Of a stretch of 64,000 nucleotides of DNA, positions 46,409-57,855 are shown piece after piece (positions within the stretch are counted from its first letter, which is position 1; every line of letters begins with the position of its first letter). This stretch comes from Paracyclopina nana (Eukaryota; Arthropoda; Copepoda; Cyclopoida; Cyclopettidae). The stretch lies in NCBI GenBank assembly GCA_019096065.1, contig JAGUCH010000002.1, positions 4,476,501 through 4,540,500 of the forward strand. The letters are read 5' to 3'. The notes below the pieces were generated by a model that was given only the letters and a program-made list of their open reading frames with translations, was not told the origin of the DNA and did no database searches. The position numbers and the translations under genes are program-made.

Positions 46409-46658
46409 CGTGACAACTCGACTTAACCAAGAGGGAGGCCTTCCACAAATATTTAATTGTGTAAATGTGTGTGTTCATGCGGGAATGTTTGCTAAACGGG
46501 CGCGGGCGGCCAGACAATTATGGCCTAGATAATATTAGGTTCAATTATGGCAAAAAAAGCTCTAGCATTTTCCAGCCTTGGAGGCTTTTGCAGCGCTGGA
46601 TATACCTGATATATCAGGTAAAATTGGATTCCACCGATGATGCACGCTAGGTACGCAG
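46409..46658. other. Spacer between Gr copy 4 and element 2
   Basis: About 250 bp upstream of Gr copy 4. It contains the short palindromic-looking GATATACCTGATATATCAGG near 46598. No gene. Confidence 0.5.
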
Positions 46659-46660
46659 TA
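46659..46660. repeat. TA target-site duplication, left of element 2
   Basis: TA precedes CCCCACAAAACAAA and matches TA at 61761-61762. Confidence 0.75.
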
Positions 46661-47215
46661 CCCCACAAAACAAATCATCCCTATTTTATATCTATTAAAT
46701 CCTGCCTTAAAATAAACTTCTCTCAAATCGAAAAAGTTTTGCATTATCGTATTCTCTATGATGTACCGACTGCACACATACCTTTTTTTTGAATGTACTC
46801 CGTTTCATTTATGAGATATTCAAATTTAAAGTTTTCTTTTTTTTCGTAATTTCGCGTAGTTCAAATCATAAATTTTTTCTGAATTTTCATAGATTTTAAG
46901 TATCAATATTAATAGTTATAACATTTATGACAAACTTACATAATTATTTTTTTTGATACCTTAATTTTCATAATCTCTATTTTTAATATATTTTTTCCCT
47001 TTTTTATGCTTTAAGTTGTTCAAAAATGTACCGTTATTTTTTTCTCATTTTTTTTATATTCTAATAGAAGAAATTTAATTAAATATTTGTATATTTTATA
47101 GATTTAAAATACCATTTTTGAAGTAATTTTATTTCCATTTTTTTTTTAATCACAAAACATTTGTCATCACCTTTTTAAATATCGACTTCCCAACTAATTA
47201 GATATAGTTACTCAT

Positions 47216-48066
47216 GATTATTTATCTATTCATGCTGCATGCCATAACGAGGAAGTTGCTCAACGGAATTCACATCTAACTGCTGTAAAGACATCATGCC
47301 TTTTGCTAACTATTGAATTGTATCACTTCAAAATAAAACTATATTTTATTGCCACTTTTTCCTATTTGTTTGGATTAAGTGACTACAGATTATTTATCTA
47401 TTCATGCTGCATGCCATAACGAGGAAGTTGCTCAACGCAATTCACATCTAACTGCTGTAAAGACATCATGCCTTTTGCTAACTATTGAATTGTATCACTT
47501 CAAAATAAAACTATATTTTATTGCCACTTTTTCCTATTTGTTTGGATTAAGTGACTACAGATTATTTATCTATTCATGCTGCATGCCATAACGAGGAAGT
47601 TGCTCAACGCAATTCACATCTAACTGCTGTAAAGACATCATGCCTTTTGCTAACTATTGAATTGTATCACTTCAAAATAAAACTATATTTTATTGCCACT
47701 TTTTCCTATTTGTTTGGATTAAGTGACTACAGATTATTTATCTATTCATGCTGCATGCCATAACGAGGAAGTTGCTCAACGCAATTCACATCTAACTGCT
47801 GTAAAGAAATCATGCCTTTTACTAACTATTGAATTGTATCACTTCAAAATAAAACTATATTTTATTGCCACTTTTTCCTATTTGTTTGGATTAAGTGACT
47901 ACAGATTATTTATCTATTCATGCTGCATGCCATAACGAGGAAGTTGCTCAACGCAATTCACATCTAACTGCTGTAAAGAAATCATGCCTTTTACTAACTA
48001 TTGAATTGTATCACTTCAAAATAAAACTATATTTTATTGCCACTTTTTCCTATTTGTTTGGATTAA
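47216..48066. repeat. Tandem array, 172-bp unit, five copies
   Basis: Unit starts recur at 47216, 47388, 47560, 47732 and 47904 (GATTATTTATCTATTCATGC). The copies differ at only a few positions (such as TGCTCAACGGAATT versus TGCTCAACGCAATT, and GACATCATG versus GAAATCATG). The open frames inside are repeats of the same chance ORF. It is near the left end of element 2. Confidence 0.95.
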
Positions 48067-48210
48067 ATAATTCCCTATTTCTTCATAACTAGAATGCTGT
48101 TATTTATCTTAGTTTCCTGTTTCATCACTAAACCTGATTTTCTTATTGTTTGTTAATTTTTCATTGCTTAGTGGCAGTTAATACGTGCTACTTGACTGGA
48201 GTGGGTTACC

Positions 48211-48478
48211 ATGGATCCTAACGAGATTAGAGAAATTCTTAGACTACTTGCTGAGAATTTGCAACTAAGATTTTTGCAAAAAAGAGCTGACAACAATTTA
48301 AGGTATAATTACTCAATATGTAAGTTTATGTACATACTTTTGATTAATGCATATACTTTATCAGATCCGCAAAAGAGAAGGCTGAAAAAGTAGAAGAGGA
48401 TATAAGACTTGTTGAGAATGCTATTGAGCATTTGAAGAGGGAATTGATCAACTTAAGCGATAAAAAGAAGGAATAGTA
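48211..48478 (+). CDS. Small helical protein, ~67 aa, 2 exons, in element 2
   Basis: ATG at 48211 follows GTTACC. Exon 1 encodes MDPNEIREILRLLAENLQLR and FLQKRADNN. It splices at TTTAAG|GTATAA to TTATCAG|ATCCGC, giving LRSAKEKAEKVEEDIRLVEN then AIEHLKRELINLSDKKKE and a stop. The whole product is predicted to be alpha-helical, with heptad-like spacing of Leu/Ile/Val in the second half, so a coiled coil is likely. No known family; the role could be regulation of transposition, but that is conjecture. Confidence 0.5.
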
Positions 48479-48548
48479 AAAATGTTTTTGTAATATGAAA
48501 TTACGAAATAGATTCAATTGCATAGAGAGTAGTTTATTCGCAAGATAC

Positions 48549-48632
48549 TGATTGGGTGAAATGATCACGTGATCAAGCTTTTGGAGAAGAAGCATACATA
48601 ACTATGCACTGATTGGATGATCGTGGAGCCGA
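48549..48632 (+). repeat. Copy 1 of an 84-bp duplicated segment with CACGTG and ATTGG boxes
   Basis: Aligns base for base with 55880-55963 at roughly three quarters identity. Shared blocks are TCACGTGATCAAGCTTTTGG, GAAGAAGC, CTGATTGG and GGAGCCGA. It lies between the 67-aa gene and the end of the 103-aa ORF. Confidence 0.75.
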
Positions 48633-48731
48633 GATGTGACCTCTGAGCCGATAAATTTTAAAATTTAAACTTTAACAAAAAAAAAGTTATATTTCAAATA
48701 TTTTTGAACATATATACGAAAAATATAGAAA

Positions 48732-49043
48732 TCAAACTTCTTCCTCACTATCCGTGATGTAGACAATGGCTGGTTTCTTCTTTTCGTATTTACATCGAAC
48801 GCTATTTTGCATTCCGCTCTGACATCTGTAGTTAATCGTCCCAAAGTTTTCAGGTGCCGACATCTTTTTAGAAGAATGAATTTCTTTCGTATCAGTCTCC
48901 ATTTCAATTCTTGAGAATATGAATTTTTCCGTTCTTGTCATTATTGCGTGACCAATTAGTGAATGCTTATTGCCAGCTAATTCATTAAGTTTCTTTATTA
49001 GCACTTCCCTCTTCAAAATCTTTTCTTTATCCACATTTTCCAT
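48732..49043 (-). CDS. Small charged protein, 103 aa, in element 2
   Basis: Single-exon ATG-to-stop frame: MENVDKEKILKREVLIKKLN, then LAGNKHSLIGHAIMTRTEKF, then Cys-containing GTINYRCQSGMQNSVRCKY, a basic KKKP and an acidic end VYITDSEEEV. It lies just downstream (3' side) of the transposase on the same strand, about 100 bp from its stop. No family recognised. The acidic tail is reminiscent of SUMO-interaction type ends (I-x-I-acidic), which is only suggestive. Confidence 0.45.
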   Translation of the reverse strand: MENVDKEKILKREVLIKKLNELAGNKHSLIGHAIMTRTEKFIFSRIEMETDTKEIHSSKKMSAPENFGTINYRCQSGMQNSVRCKYEKKKPAIVYITDSEEEV

Positions 49044-49150
49044 TGTGCCGCTTGTTTTTGTTTACTTCATTAATGACGTGATTGATCGATTTTTACTACA
49101 AGCATGATTTTTTCTAAAAAATGATGACATTATTCTTTTATTATTCTGTT

Positions 49151-51829
49151 TTAAACAAACAAAGTAGAAAATGATACTGCATATATTAAATTATCAACAA
49201 TAGCACATTTGCATTTAACATCCTCTTTTAGGACAGGAACTAATTCATCTTTTATCACAACTTTGACAAACTTTCGTACCATTATTGCGTCGTAATTGAG
49301 TTCTGGTGTTTCATCGTCAACAAATTTTTCTGTTTTCACCTTATGGCAGTAGAAATATTCATCTTTGTCTGATATGACTTCGTAAAATATGAGATTATTC
49401 GCAAGAATAAATGCATCATTGCTGTTATTTTTTCCTTGCTTACTAGTTATACGAATAACTCTTGCACAGTGATGCTTTTGCATGGTCAAAACATTAGCTT
49501 TGTTGATGAGTTGTTTTCCATACGACTATATGTCAAAAAATGATATATTATACAGAAAAAATATATAAATGCTATATGTACCTGCGTGTTATTTTCCAAA
49601 AATCGCTTCAGATAACCATAGTTGTTTTCAAATTGTTCAGCAGAAATGTCATCGAACTCATGATCTTCGCGAACAAGAAATACGTGGCTGAAAGCATGGA
49701 GGTTATAGGTACACTTCTTATCTCCAAATTGTTCGCACCACATTTCATAGAAAATGTCTAATACTTTTTCAAGTGGCAAATATGTTTTTTCATGACAGAA
49801 TTCAATCATCTGGTTGTCTAGAAGAACAGCTTTGCACAAAAATCCAAAAAACTTGAATAATCGCCTCAAATGCCTCTGCGAAATTGTCCTATTTGCTGAT
49901 ACAATATCACTAAATGCTTCAGCCATATGCCAGAATGCACAGCACGTTATAGTCACAAATTCCTCTGACTTCAAATGAATAAATGACCGCTCAAGATCTC
50001 TCGGTTTCCTAGAAAATTCTGATGGCAGTTGTATCTTTGTCCATGTTGCATCAAATCTAGATTGATATACAAAGTCATTAAAGTAACTCTAATATATAGG
50101 AGATTTATACTTTTTAAATACTGTGACGACTCTTTGCGGAAAAGTTTTGACTTTGCCAGATATACCAAGCATTAGTTTAAGTAGGCCTTTTGCTAGGCCT
50201 AAAAACAAATTATGCATTGGCTCCACAGGAAAATCTCGGATAATATCAAAATGTGGCAATCTAAGAAATGGAGAACTGCCAACAACTCCAAATTTGGCAT
50301 AGTCTGTCAATTGCTTATCCGAGGTTTTGATCTTCTCAACAATGCGCATCCAACCAATATGTGTTCGTAGGTGATATTTCTTCTTTGTTGGTGGGTATGC
50401 AATGCATCCAGGTCCCAAGCTTGTTCCAACAGCATAGCACCTCTCACATGAGCAGTATCCACCATGTCCTTTAAAACACTTCCCTGATGAACGGCATGGA
50501 GCATCGGCAATTGCACATTGGCAAATAAATCCATCCATCAGTCCATCATAAATAATCTTCTCCATCAATGAATTAAAATCAACCTTTGATTTCTTCCTTT
50601 AAATTATTAATCAATATTTTCATAAATATTGATAATTTATTGAGAAAAAGAATACCTGTACTTATGAAGACCCACATTATACACAAACCGGCAACCAACG
50701 AATCTTACACACAAAACAGTGGCTTTGTCTATTCCCGATTCAGTGACTGGAACTCCATCGAATGATAAATCATATTTCACATTCATAACGCTGTTGTTGT
50801 CGATCGATATGTTGTGGTTTTTCGCATGAAATTTGTAAAGCTCTAGAATTGATAACTTAGTCCATTCAGATAAGATTTCATACTTCTTAGCTGGGTATTT
50901 CTTGCGTGGAAATGAGTCTTTGTCAGTTAAGTTGATAATCAATCCATTTTCTTTCTCCAAAAGTTGATAATCCATTTTTGGTTTTGGTATAGTCATATAG
51001 AATTTCCTTTTAATAGTTGCAAATGACTTTAAATTAGGAAATTTGTCATGCATTGAGGCTCTCAAAAAATTCCACATAGCCCGTGCTGAATTTTCAGACA
51101 TCATGAGTTCAGTGTAAGCCATGATGAAGCTGTCACTTATATGGTCACATGCTGCGTCATCTGGCATTGATGACGCTTCCTCAAATATGGCAATAAACTT
51201 TTCAATGGAATAGTTCTCTTTAAGTCTATGTTTTGTTACATCCAGAAACATATATTTCCTATCAGCTGTGTAGTATCCATCTTTGACACCAAATCCGGAA
51301 TCATGATCACAAATAAAAACCTATGAATAGACAATGCTTCATATAATAATGGGTGATTATATAAATTAAATAGCTAACCTCTTTGTCTGATTCGACATTT
51401 TCATGGTTAATAACCGTACCGACGTCACCTATCAATTGCTCAATTGATGAATTAATATCTCTAATTGATTCTCCTTCAGTGCTGCTGCTGCTGCTGCAAT
51501 CGTCATTCTAGAAAAACTTTTGATTATAAATGCCGATAACTACTTAAAATATAGATTACTTCTTTCTGATATTTCGTTTCATGATCACTGGAGCTATTAG
51601 ATGTTGAACGTTTCCGCTTATTTACATCTGAAAGTCTGTCATTTTGGAAATCTGTTGCTTCATTTCCATTTGACAACTCAATGTCCATGCCATCGTCGTA
51701 AAATGCCTTTTGTTTAGACAATTCTGTATTCAAGAATTCATTTTCCGTTTCTGAATTGCTATCAAGTTCACGTAATTGTCGCTGTATGCGTCTTTGACGA
51801 AGTAATGACATGCGATCCTTTGAGGACAT
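49151..51829 (-). CDS. Element 2 transposase (Tnp2/CACTA-like DDE), 6 exons, 809 aa, intact
   Basis: Exons 51829-51560, 51507-51379, 51320-50656, 50596-50111, 50086-49582, 49525-49151 sum to 810 codons with all phases agreeing. The N-terminus is basic (MSLLRQRRIQRQLREL) and then Ser/Asp-rich with a poly-Ser run. Core motifs match element 1: YDLSFDGVPVTESGIDK, CAIADAPCRSSGKCFKGHG, GYCSCERCYAVG, RDFPVEPMHNLFLGLAKGL, QLPSEFSRKPRDLERS, HLKSEEFVTITCCAFWHM, YNLHAFSHVFLVREDHEFDD. The Glu after 'EQF' corresponds to the position mutated to stop in element 1. Relatives of these proteins cut and rejoin element ends through a DDE RNase H-like site in the nucleus. The divergent neighbour is accessory gene A. 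Confidence 0.85.
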
Positions 51830-52328
51830 TTTAAACGTTTCAGTTCAAATTCGTGTATTTGTATTTTGATTTTATGAAAACTGACATATCATATATGAGA
51901 TCATCATTAAGACATTACATACGAAATATAGAAAATCAAGTAGTTACCACTGTAAACATATTATTATTCAATAATGCAAATAATAAGTTTGAATATACTG
52001 AGATACAAATAAAATGATTCGTCAGTCTATTTAAAAATTGAATTTCTATATATTAAGTAAATGTCCGAAATAACTATAACCAATTTTAAAAACAAATAAT
52101 ATTTACAGTGAGCAGCTCTATTCTATTAGATGCGCGAGTAGACGTGCCGGTACTGCATCCAGCCAAGCTAATCAAGCAGACGCCATTTTGTTTTCGGCAG
52201 TTAGTGCCGGCGCATGTTCTGCCAGTGCGGCCGGTACAGCAAAGCTATATCTGCCGGCCCAAACTAGTTTAGTTGAGAAGTTATACTGAGCGGGAAAATT
52301 GAGCGCCAACATCCATTTCCGGTCAATA
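51830..52328. promoter_or_regulatory. Bidirectional promoter region of element 2
   Basis: The 500 bp between the divergent starts of the transposase (-) and accessory A (+). The right part is unusually GC-rich, with several GTGCCGG/GCCGGTAC/GCCGGC motifs between 52140 and 52262 (for example GACGTGCCGGTACTG and TCTGCCGGCCC). These may be binding sites. Function inferred from position. Confidence 0.5.
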
Positions 52329-55249
52329 ATGGTGAAGACGAAAGAACAGTTGCTTTACGAAAAACGAAAAAAGTTTCGTGCCGACTTTAATATGCCGCCA
52401 CCGACGCCATTGCCATCACCCGGAGCAAGTCCATCGACCAGCGAGGAAATCTTTCCTCTTTCAATTGGTGTGGCAATCCCAGATGACGAAGATTGGACTG
52501 GATTACCAAAGGAGGACGCCGTCGCCCGTCAGGGAAAATCCGAGTACAATCGGGTTTTGATCGTCATGCCTGAGGAGTTGGAGCCAGTCTCAATTTATCC
52601 GATCACCACGATCTGCGGCTATACCGGTAAATCGATGTCGGACATTTTTGGATTCGAGCCCAAGGGACGGTTGAGCGATAAACTGCGCTTAAAGGAGGGG
52701 AAAATGAACATTAGCAATCGAATCAAGAGGAAGGCCTTCATTTTCTGCCGAGTCGAGAATCGTAAGTATATAAAATCAAACTTTTATATACTTCATTGAC
52801 AAATTTTTGATTTACAGGAGTTGGACGCGCGAGGATAACCACATTGCTCAAGTTCCTCAATGACCACTTCCACGCAAAGAACGAGTCCGCACGTATTGAC
52901 GTCTACAACCAAATGGTGACGAACTATACGGAGAAAGTAATGGCCGACTATACTTTCCCAAGCCGTGATCCAAACGGGGAGTTTTACTTCCACCGGTTGA
53001 CTGATATCAAGGATAGGAGAGACTCTCTTGCCGAAAGCGTAACTGACGCTATAACTATGGTAACATTGACAATTTATATACTTATTTTTGAGTTAAAACA
53101 CACATTAATTTCAGGATGATGCCGATGAGCCACAATCGTCGACGCCGTTATCGAGTCCAAAAAGGAGGAGCACAAGGTCGTCGAGGACAAAGGGCAGCCC
53201 ACTGAAAGTGCAAATGCTGTTCCAAACGAGGGAGAAAGCTAAGGCCAGCGAGGAGGTCACCGAGGAGGCATCCCATGACACCACGGCAGTCTTGGACACT
53301 GCAGTTGAAGAGTCGACTCAACCAGATGATGATCCCAATCCCGCACTTGTACGAAATCCATCGATTACCTTTCATCCGCCCGAGTTTGGAACTGCGACGT
53401 CCTTGACGAAATCTCAAATCGATGAGATTGCAAATTCGGTTGCCGAGAAGGTGATGCCGCGCCTGATGGAATGCTTTTCGCAAAGGGATCAGCGGCTCAT
53501 TGATGTCCTCGTAATGATCAAGGATGACGTGCAGTCCATCAAGGCTGACATTACGAACGGAAAAGAGGTCACTGCCACATTCCAAGATACGCTCGGCGAG
53601 GTAACTCAAAAATGCGAGAACTTTGGCAAAATATCGGAACTGTGCGAGGGAATCAACAAGATGACACTCTCCACAAAGGATGCGTTGACGGTAAGCTTAC
53701 AATAAAAGAGATATTGTAGATAAATAATACTGATATTATATTTATAATTAGAAAAAGGCTGTTGATCAACAACAAGCGCTGGTGACGTGCAAGGCAATAC
53801 TTGAGAAGGTCTCGATGATAGAGGATGCCTTGAAGGACATCAAATCGTCCAAGGTAGAGCGCGTGTCGTTGGCAAGGAGGATTGTGTGCAAGTACGTTCC
53901 CGTCGATCATGTCACTGCTGGACATGACATGTTCTTTGGCTGCAATGTCATCAGGGAGATCTTGCTCGGGGCCATTGTCACCATTGTTGACAATATTCGA
54001 TTCGAGGTATTGTCATCAAAAATGCCAAGCAAGATTTCCAGTTTCCTGTTCACCAGTAATGCCTTGGCGCACATGATTTTCGGCAAGACGACAACGTAAG
54101 TAAAAAAACAAGATTTTATATACATTTTATATAGAAACTTTTACTTTACAGTGGAAATGCCTTGAAGGTTTGGTTCAAGAGGAAACTCCCAACTGGATGT
54201 ATAAAGTTCATCTCCGAGGTCGTCTCTGATAACCATCAGAGACGAAACATGACTGAGCAGCAAATTCTCCGAATCTCGGTCAGTGAGATCAACAAGAAGG
54301 TTGCTGACGGCTTCAGCGCTGCTCGCCAGCGCTTGATCAAAGAGGTATGCCGTGTGGCAAATGACTGGGAAATGGCCATGTCTGTACTGTACGACGAGGC
54401 GATGGAGTTTTGGACTCACAATCAGGTAGTTTATTCAGAAAATATACTTAGCCTTAGTACATAATTATAAAATATGTTATTATTTAGCATGTTAACCTCG
54501 ATCCGAACATGACGTATGAGGAGTTCAAAGATCAGTACGGGCATTCAGATGATCTTCAGGCCAAATTTGAAGCGGATCCTCTTGGAGTGGACATTGCCAA
54601 GGAGAATGTTCTAAGGAAATTCAAGGGAGCGCATGGTTCTCCTATTGGATCGATCGAGGAAGCATGCCGTATAATTGCCGCTGTCTGTCACGCGCTAGGG
54701 CGTGACCCAAAAGAGGTCGAATTCGATGAGCTCGATGGGATTAAAAATGTAAGTAGTAATCTATAAAACAACAAAACATGAAATAATATTCCGTGTATAT
54801 AGAGAGTTGAAACTAATGATGATCTTTTTTTTTTTCAGCCATACGATATCTACTCCAGATACATTTCTGGCCTCGACATGAATGCAGTCCTCGAAAACAT
54901 TCAAAGAGGCTGTGGCGTGAGGGACGACGATGATCATGACACTGATGACGATACCGATGACACCGTGACGCCACCAACCAAACCGTCAAAGCAGCCGGGC
55001 AAAAGGAAGTCGTCCGACATCAGTTCCCCTGCCTCGAAGCGTCAACGCAAGCCATTGTCAGCGGCTGCAGTGAAGAAAGCGCTGCTCGAGGCCAAAAAGA
55101 CTGAGTCCGCCAAGAAGAAGACGGCAGCAAAGGCTACACCAGCCAAAAAGGATGTGGTTGCGTCCACATCAGGGATGCGAGCTGCGACACGATCGCAATT
55201 TCCGAAGCCGCCAAAAGATGACAGCTCATCAGAGGCTGAAGAAAATTAA
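52329..55249 (+). CDS. Element 2 accessory protein A, 7 exons, 846 aa, intact
   Basis: Exons 52329-52761, 52818-53059, 53115-53690, 53752-54095, 54152-54425, 54488-54748, 54839-55249. Domains: a Pro-rich start (MPPPTPLPSPGASPS); N-terminal conserved domain (EYNRVLIVMPEELEPVSI, GKSMSDIFGFEPKGRLSD, FIFCRVENR); a helical segment (RITTLLKFLNDHFHAKN, YTEKVMADYTFPSRDP). A charged linker and helical region follow. Exon 4 (344 nt) encodes LARRIVCKYVPVDHVTAGHD, MFFGCNVIREIL and FLFTSNALAHMIFGK. Exon 5 (274 nt) has KVWFKRKLPTGCIKFISEVV and a helix ending with a Trp motif (AMEFWTHNQ). Exon 6 has EEACRIIAAVCHALGRDPKE. The tail is Asp-rich, then Lys/Ala-rich, histone-H1-like. The exon 4-5 block weakly resembles a BEN domain. 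This copy is visibly more GC-rich than B, C and the transposase. No known family assigned. Confidence 0.75.
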
Positions 55250-56466
55250 GGATTTCTTTTTTTTTATGCTATTTCGGAAAAAGAATTGAGTACCCATTAC
55301 TCCGCCCAAAATTTTAGTGCTCAAATAAGTTAAAATATGCATGTGACCTAAGAATTAATAGAATATAAGCATGATATGTATGATTCGGTCTAATATTTTT
55401 ATTGACTCATTCATTTTATTCAAATTGTTTGTCGTTTATTGAAATGATCTTGAATTTTTTTTAAAAAACATCTCTTTTACGTTGCGTCTCTATATATTGT
55501 CAATATTCTCTCATTTTTTGAGAATTGATTAATTATATATTGACTTCAATATTTTACATTAGAGTTTTTAAAAAAAGAATTGGACAATAATTTAGTAGTT
55601 TTTAAATGTTAAGCTTTAAATTACTTTATATTAAATAATACTTATGCAATTAGATGTTTCAAAATCGGCATTTTGCGCACTTGATTGCTCCGCATGAACA
55701 TTAGCAACTTTCTTTTCTTTTCAAACGCGCAACATGACGCTTTTCAGAGATGCACTTTAAGTAATTTCATTGTAAGTGCTGATTGTAAGTAATTATGCAT
55801 AAAATTTGGCATTATCGTTCATTAGCTTTGATTACGTTTAGATTTGTTAGCTCCAGCAGAAATGACGCATTCTGCATTGTGATTGGCTGTACTTGTCACG
55901 TGATCAAGCTTTTGGGGAAGAAGCCTATATTCACGTGCGCTGATTGGCTGTTGTTGGAGCCGACGCTGGCAATAGTGATCATTCTCTTTTTACGGTAATA
56001 ATGGTGCCAATGATGACGTCTCATTTTAATAATTGTAATGTCCTTAATTTAATTCGATAAATAATTACTTCATATAGTAACATGCATTACTATCATCTAA
56101 TAAGAACGATCCGACGCATGGCAAAGTAACCGTTCGATTATTTCATTAATTAGTGTTGAAATGAAGAAGTAACAGCGTAATCTTACAAATGCACTGATTC
56201 AAAGTAGATATTTATTTAATTTTTATAGATACAGATCTAACTATTTTATAACAATAAACATTTTATTATTCTTAATCTTTTTCGAGGTTGAGTGACAAAT
56301 AAAATTCAAAATAGTTCCGACATTCAGCATTGCTGAGTACCGCCAAAAACATAACAGCAGCCGTCGACTGCCTTCTCTGCCAGCAGACTGGCGCAAAATA
56401 TCAGCATATTTCTCAGCAGAATTGTTTGGCCTTCGAAAAACACGTGTCGAGCTAATACGAGAAGCA
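55250..56466. other. Spacer between accessory A and B
   Basis: AT-rich, no supported ORF. It holds the second copy of the 84-bp duplicated segment at 55880-55963, about 500 bp upstream of copy B, so it could contain that gene's promoter. Confidence 0.5.
55880..55963 (+). repeat. Copy 2 of the 84-bp duplicated segment with CACGTG and ATTGG boxes
   Basis: Direct-orientation partner of 48549-48632. It has two CACGTG E-boxes (around 55896 and 55932) and two TGATTGG (inverse CCAAT) motifs, typical of animal promoter modules. It lies upstream of accessory copy B. Confidence 0.7.
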
Positions 56467-57606
56467 ATGGCGAATCGTGGATTACGAAAAGTCGTGAACT
56501 TGCCACAAAAATTGGGTATAGTTGTCCCATTGCTTGAAGAGACGATTCATCTGCCGAAGTCTAAGAGTGTTGTGCGGCCCAAAAACGGAAAGTTCGATCG
56601 ATTGTTCCTATTCAATCCTTTCAATGACAAAGATGTCATGTTCTGTCAAGGATTTGACTATTTTTGCAACTACACCGATCGTACGCTCATGGATATTTTT
56701 GACTTTGATCCACGGAAACAGTTGTCAGTGGACAACCGATTGAAAGGTCATTACGTTCTCAATAACGGACGTGAGGAGCAGTTCTTTGCATTTGCACGAG
56801 TTCAAGAAAGTAAGTCACTGTGATATCTACATATAATAATTATATTTGACATAGTATTGCTTGTTTTAGGAGTTTCTCAGACTCGTGTTAATCGGCTCAT
56901 TGGTTTTTTGAACGCACATTTCAAGTCATGCGAGTCTGAAGATGATCGGCGTGCAATGTACAAGGAATTGGTCGCGAACTATTCGGAAAAGTTGATGGGA
57001 CTGTACACCTATCCGCCAAGAGACCCGCAGACGAATGAATTCAACTTTCATTGTCGCAGAATGGCTCTACGAACTCGTCTGGTGATTGATCTTTCATCAG
57101 ATAGTGAGGTAATATTATAATTAAAATTGCGAGTTTATACATTTTTAAGCTTTTTATTGTTAAAATAGAATGAAGTTGCGAAAGTTGAAGAAATCGTAGA
57201 TCGTGAGGTACCTGCTGATGGCAATGGCAATCAAGACGCCCTTGTGCAGGCAATTGTCGATAAAATAAGTCCGTTAATCAAAAGCTACTGCGATCAGCGA
57301 CAAAGTATGATTGATGAACTGATTGGATCAATCCATGACGATGTGAAGGTCATCAAAGGTTCCCTCGAGATGATCAAGATTGATAATTTGGAAGCCATGC
57401 AATCGATGAATGAGTGCATCAACAATGTCAGCCAATCTGTTGAATCTTTGTATGCAGTCAAATGGGCTACCAACAACGTTGATACGAATAGTCAATCAAT
57501 TCTTGAAACCTGCAATGCAATGGCTGATGCAATCGTCACTATTGGTGAGCAGGTCATCAATATTCGTTCGTCATTGAGGGAAATTGGGAATTCAAACCAA
57601 AAGTAA
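56467..57606 (+). CDS. Element 2 accessory protein B, shortened copy, 3 exons, 339 aa
   Basis: Exons 56467-56809, 56870-57108, 57169-57606. It keeps the N-terminal conserved domain (KFDRLFLFNPFNDKDVMF, RTLMDIFDFDPRKQLSVD, FFAFARVQE) and the second segment (QTRVNRLIGFLNAHFKS, YSEKLMGLYTYPPRDP). It also keeps the helical stretch (IDELIGSIHDDVKVIKGSLE, SIVTIGEQVINIRSSL-like), then ends at SNQK stop. The exons for the BEN-like block and tail are absent: copy C starts only 250 bp later. The end coincides with the exon 3/intron 3 border of A and C. It could be a dead remnant or a functional short form that dimerises but cannot bind DNA. Confidence 0.65.
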
Positions 57607-57855
57607 GATTCAGTATTAGTGAATCTATATTATCACTATGTAATGAATCCGAGAATAAACTCAATGCCATGTTCAAAATCTTCATAGTTATTGACAGATT
57701 GTAGAGTTTTTATAGACACACGCACATTTCGTGATAGTTTTTAAAAACATCCATTGATTTATATCTATTGCTCATTCAACTGAGACATACAGCATCATAC
57801 TCATCACTTTAAATGCCAGCTGATATTTCCAACTCATCACGGAACACGTGGGAAA

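Noticed and set aside
47379-48092. Four repeated 65-70-aa ORFs
   Set aside because: They are the same chance frame repeated by the 172-bp tandem array, with no start context or protein-like features.
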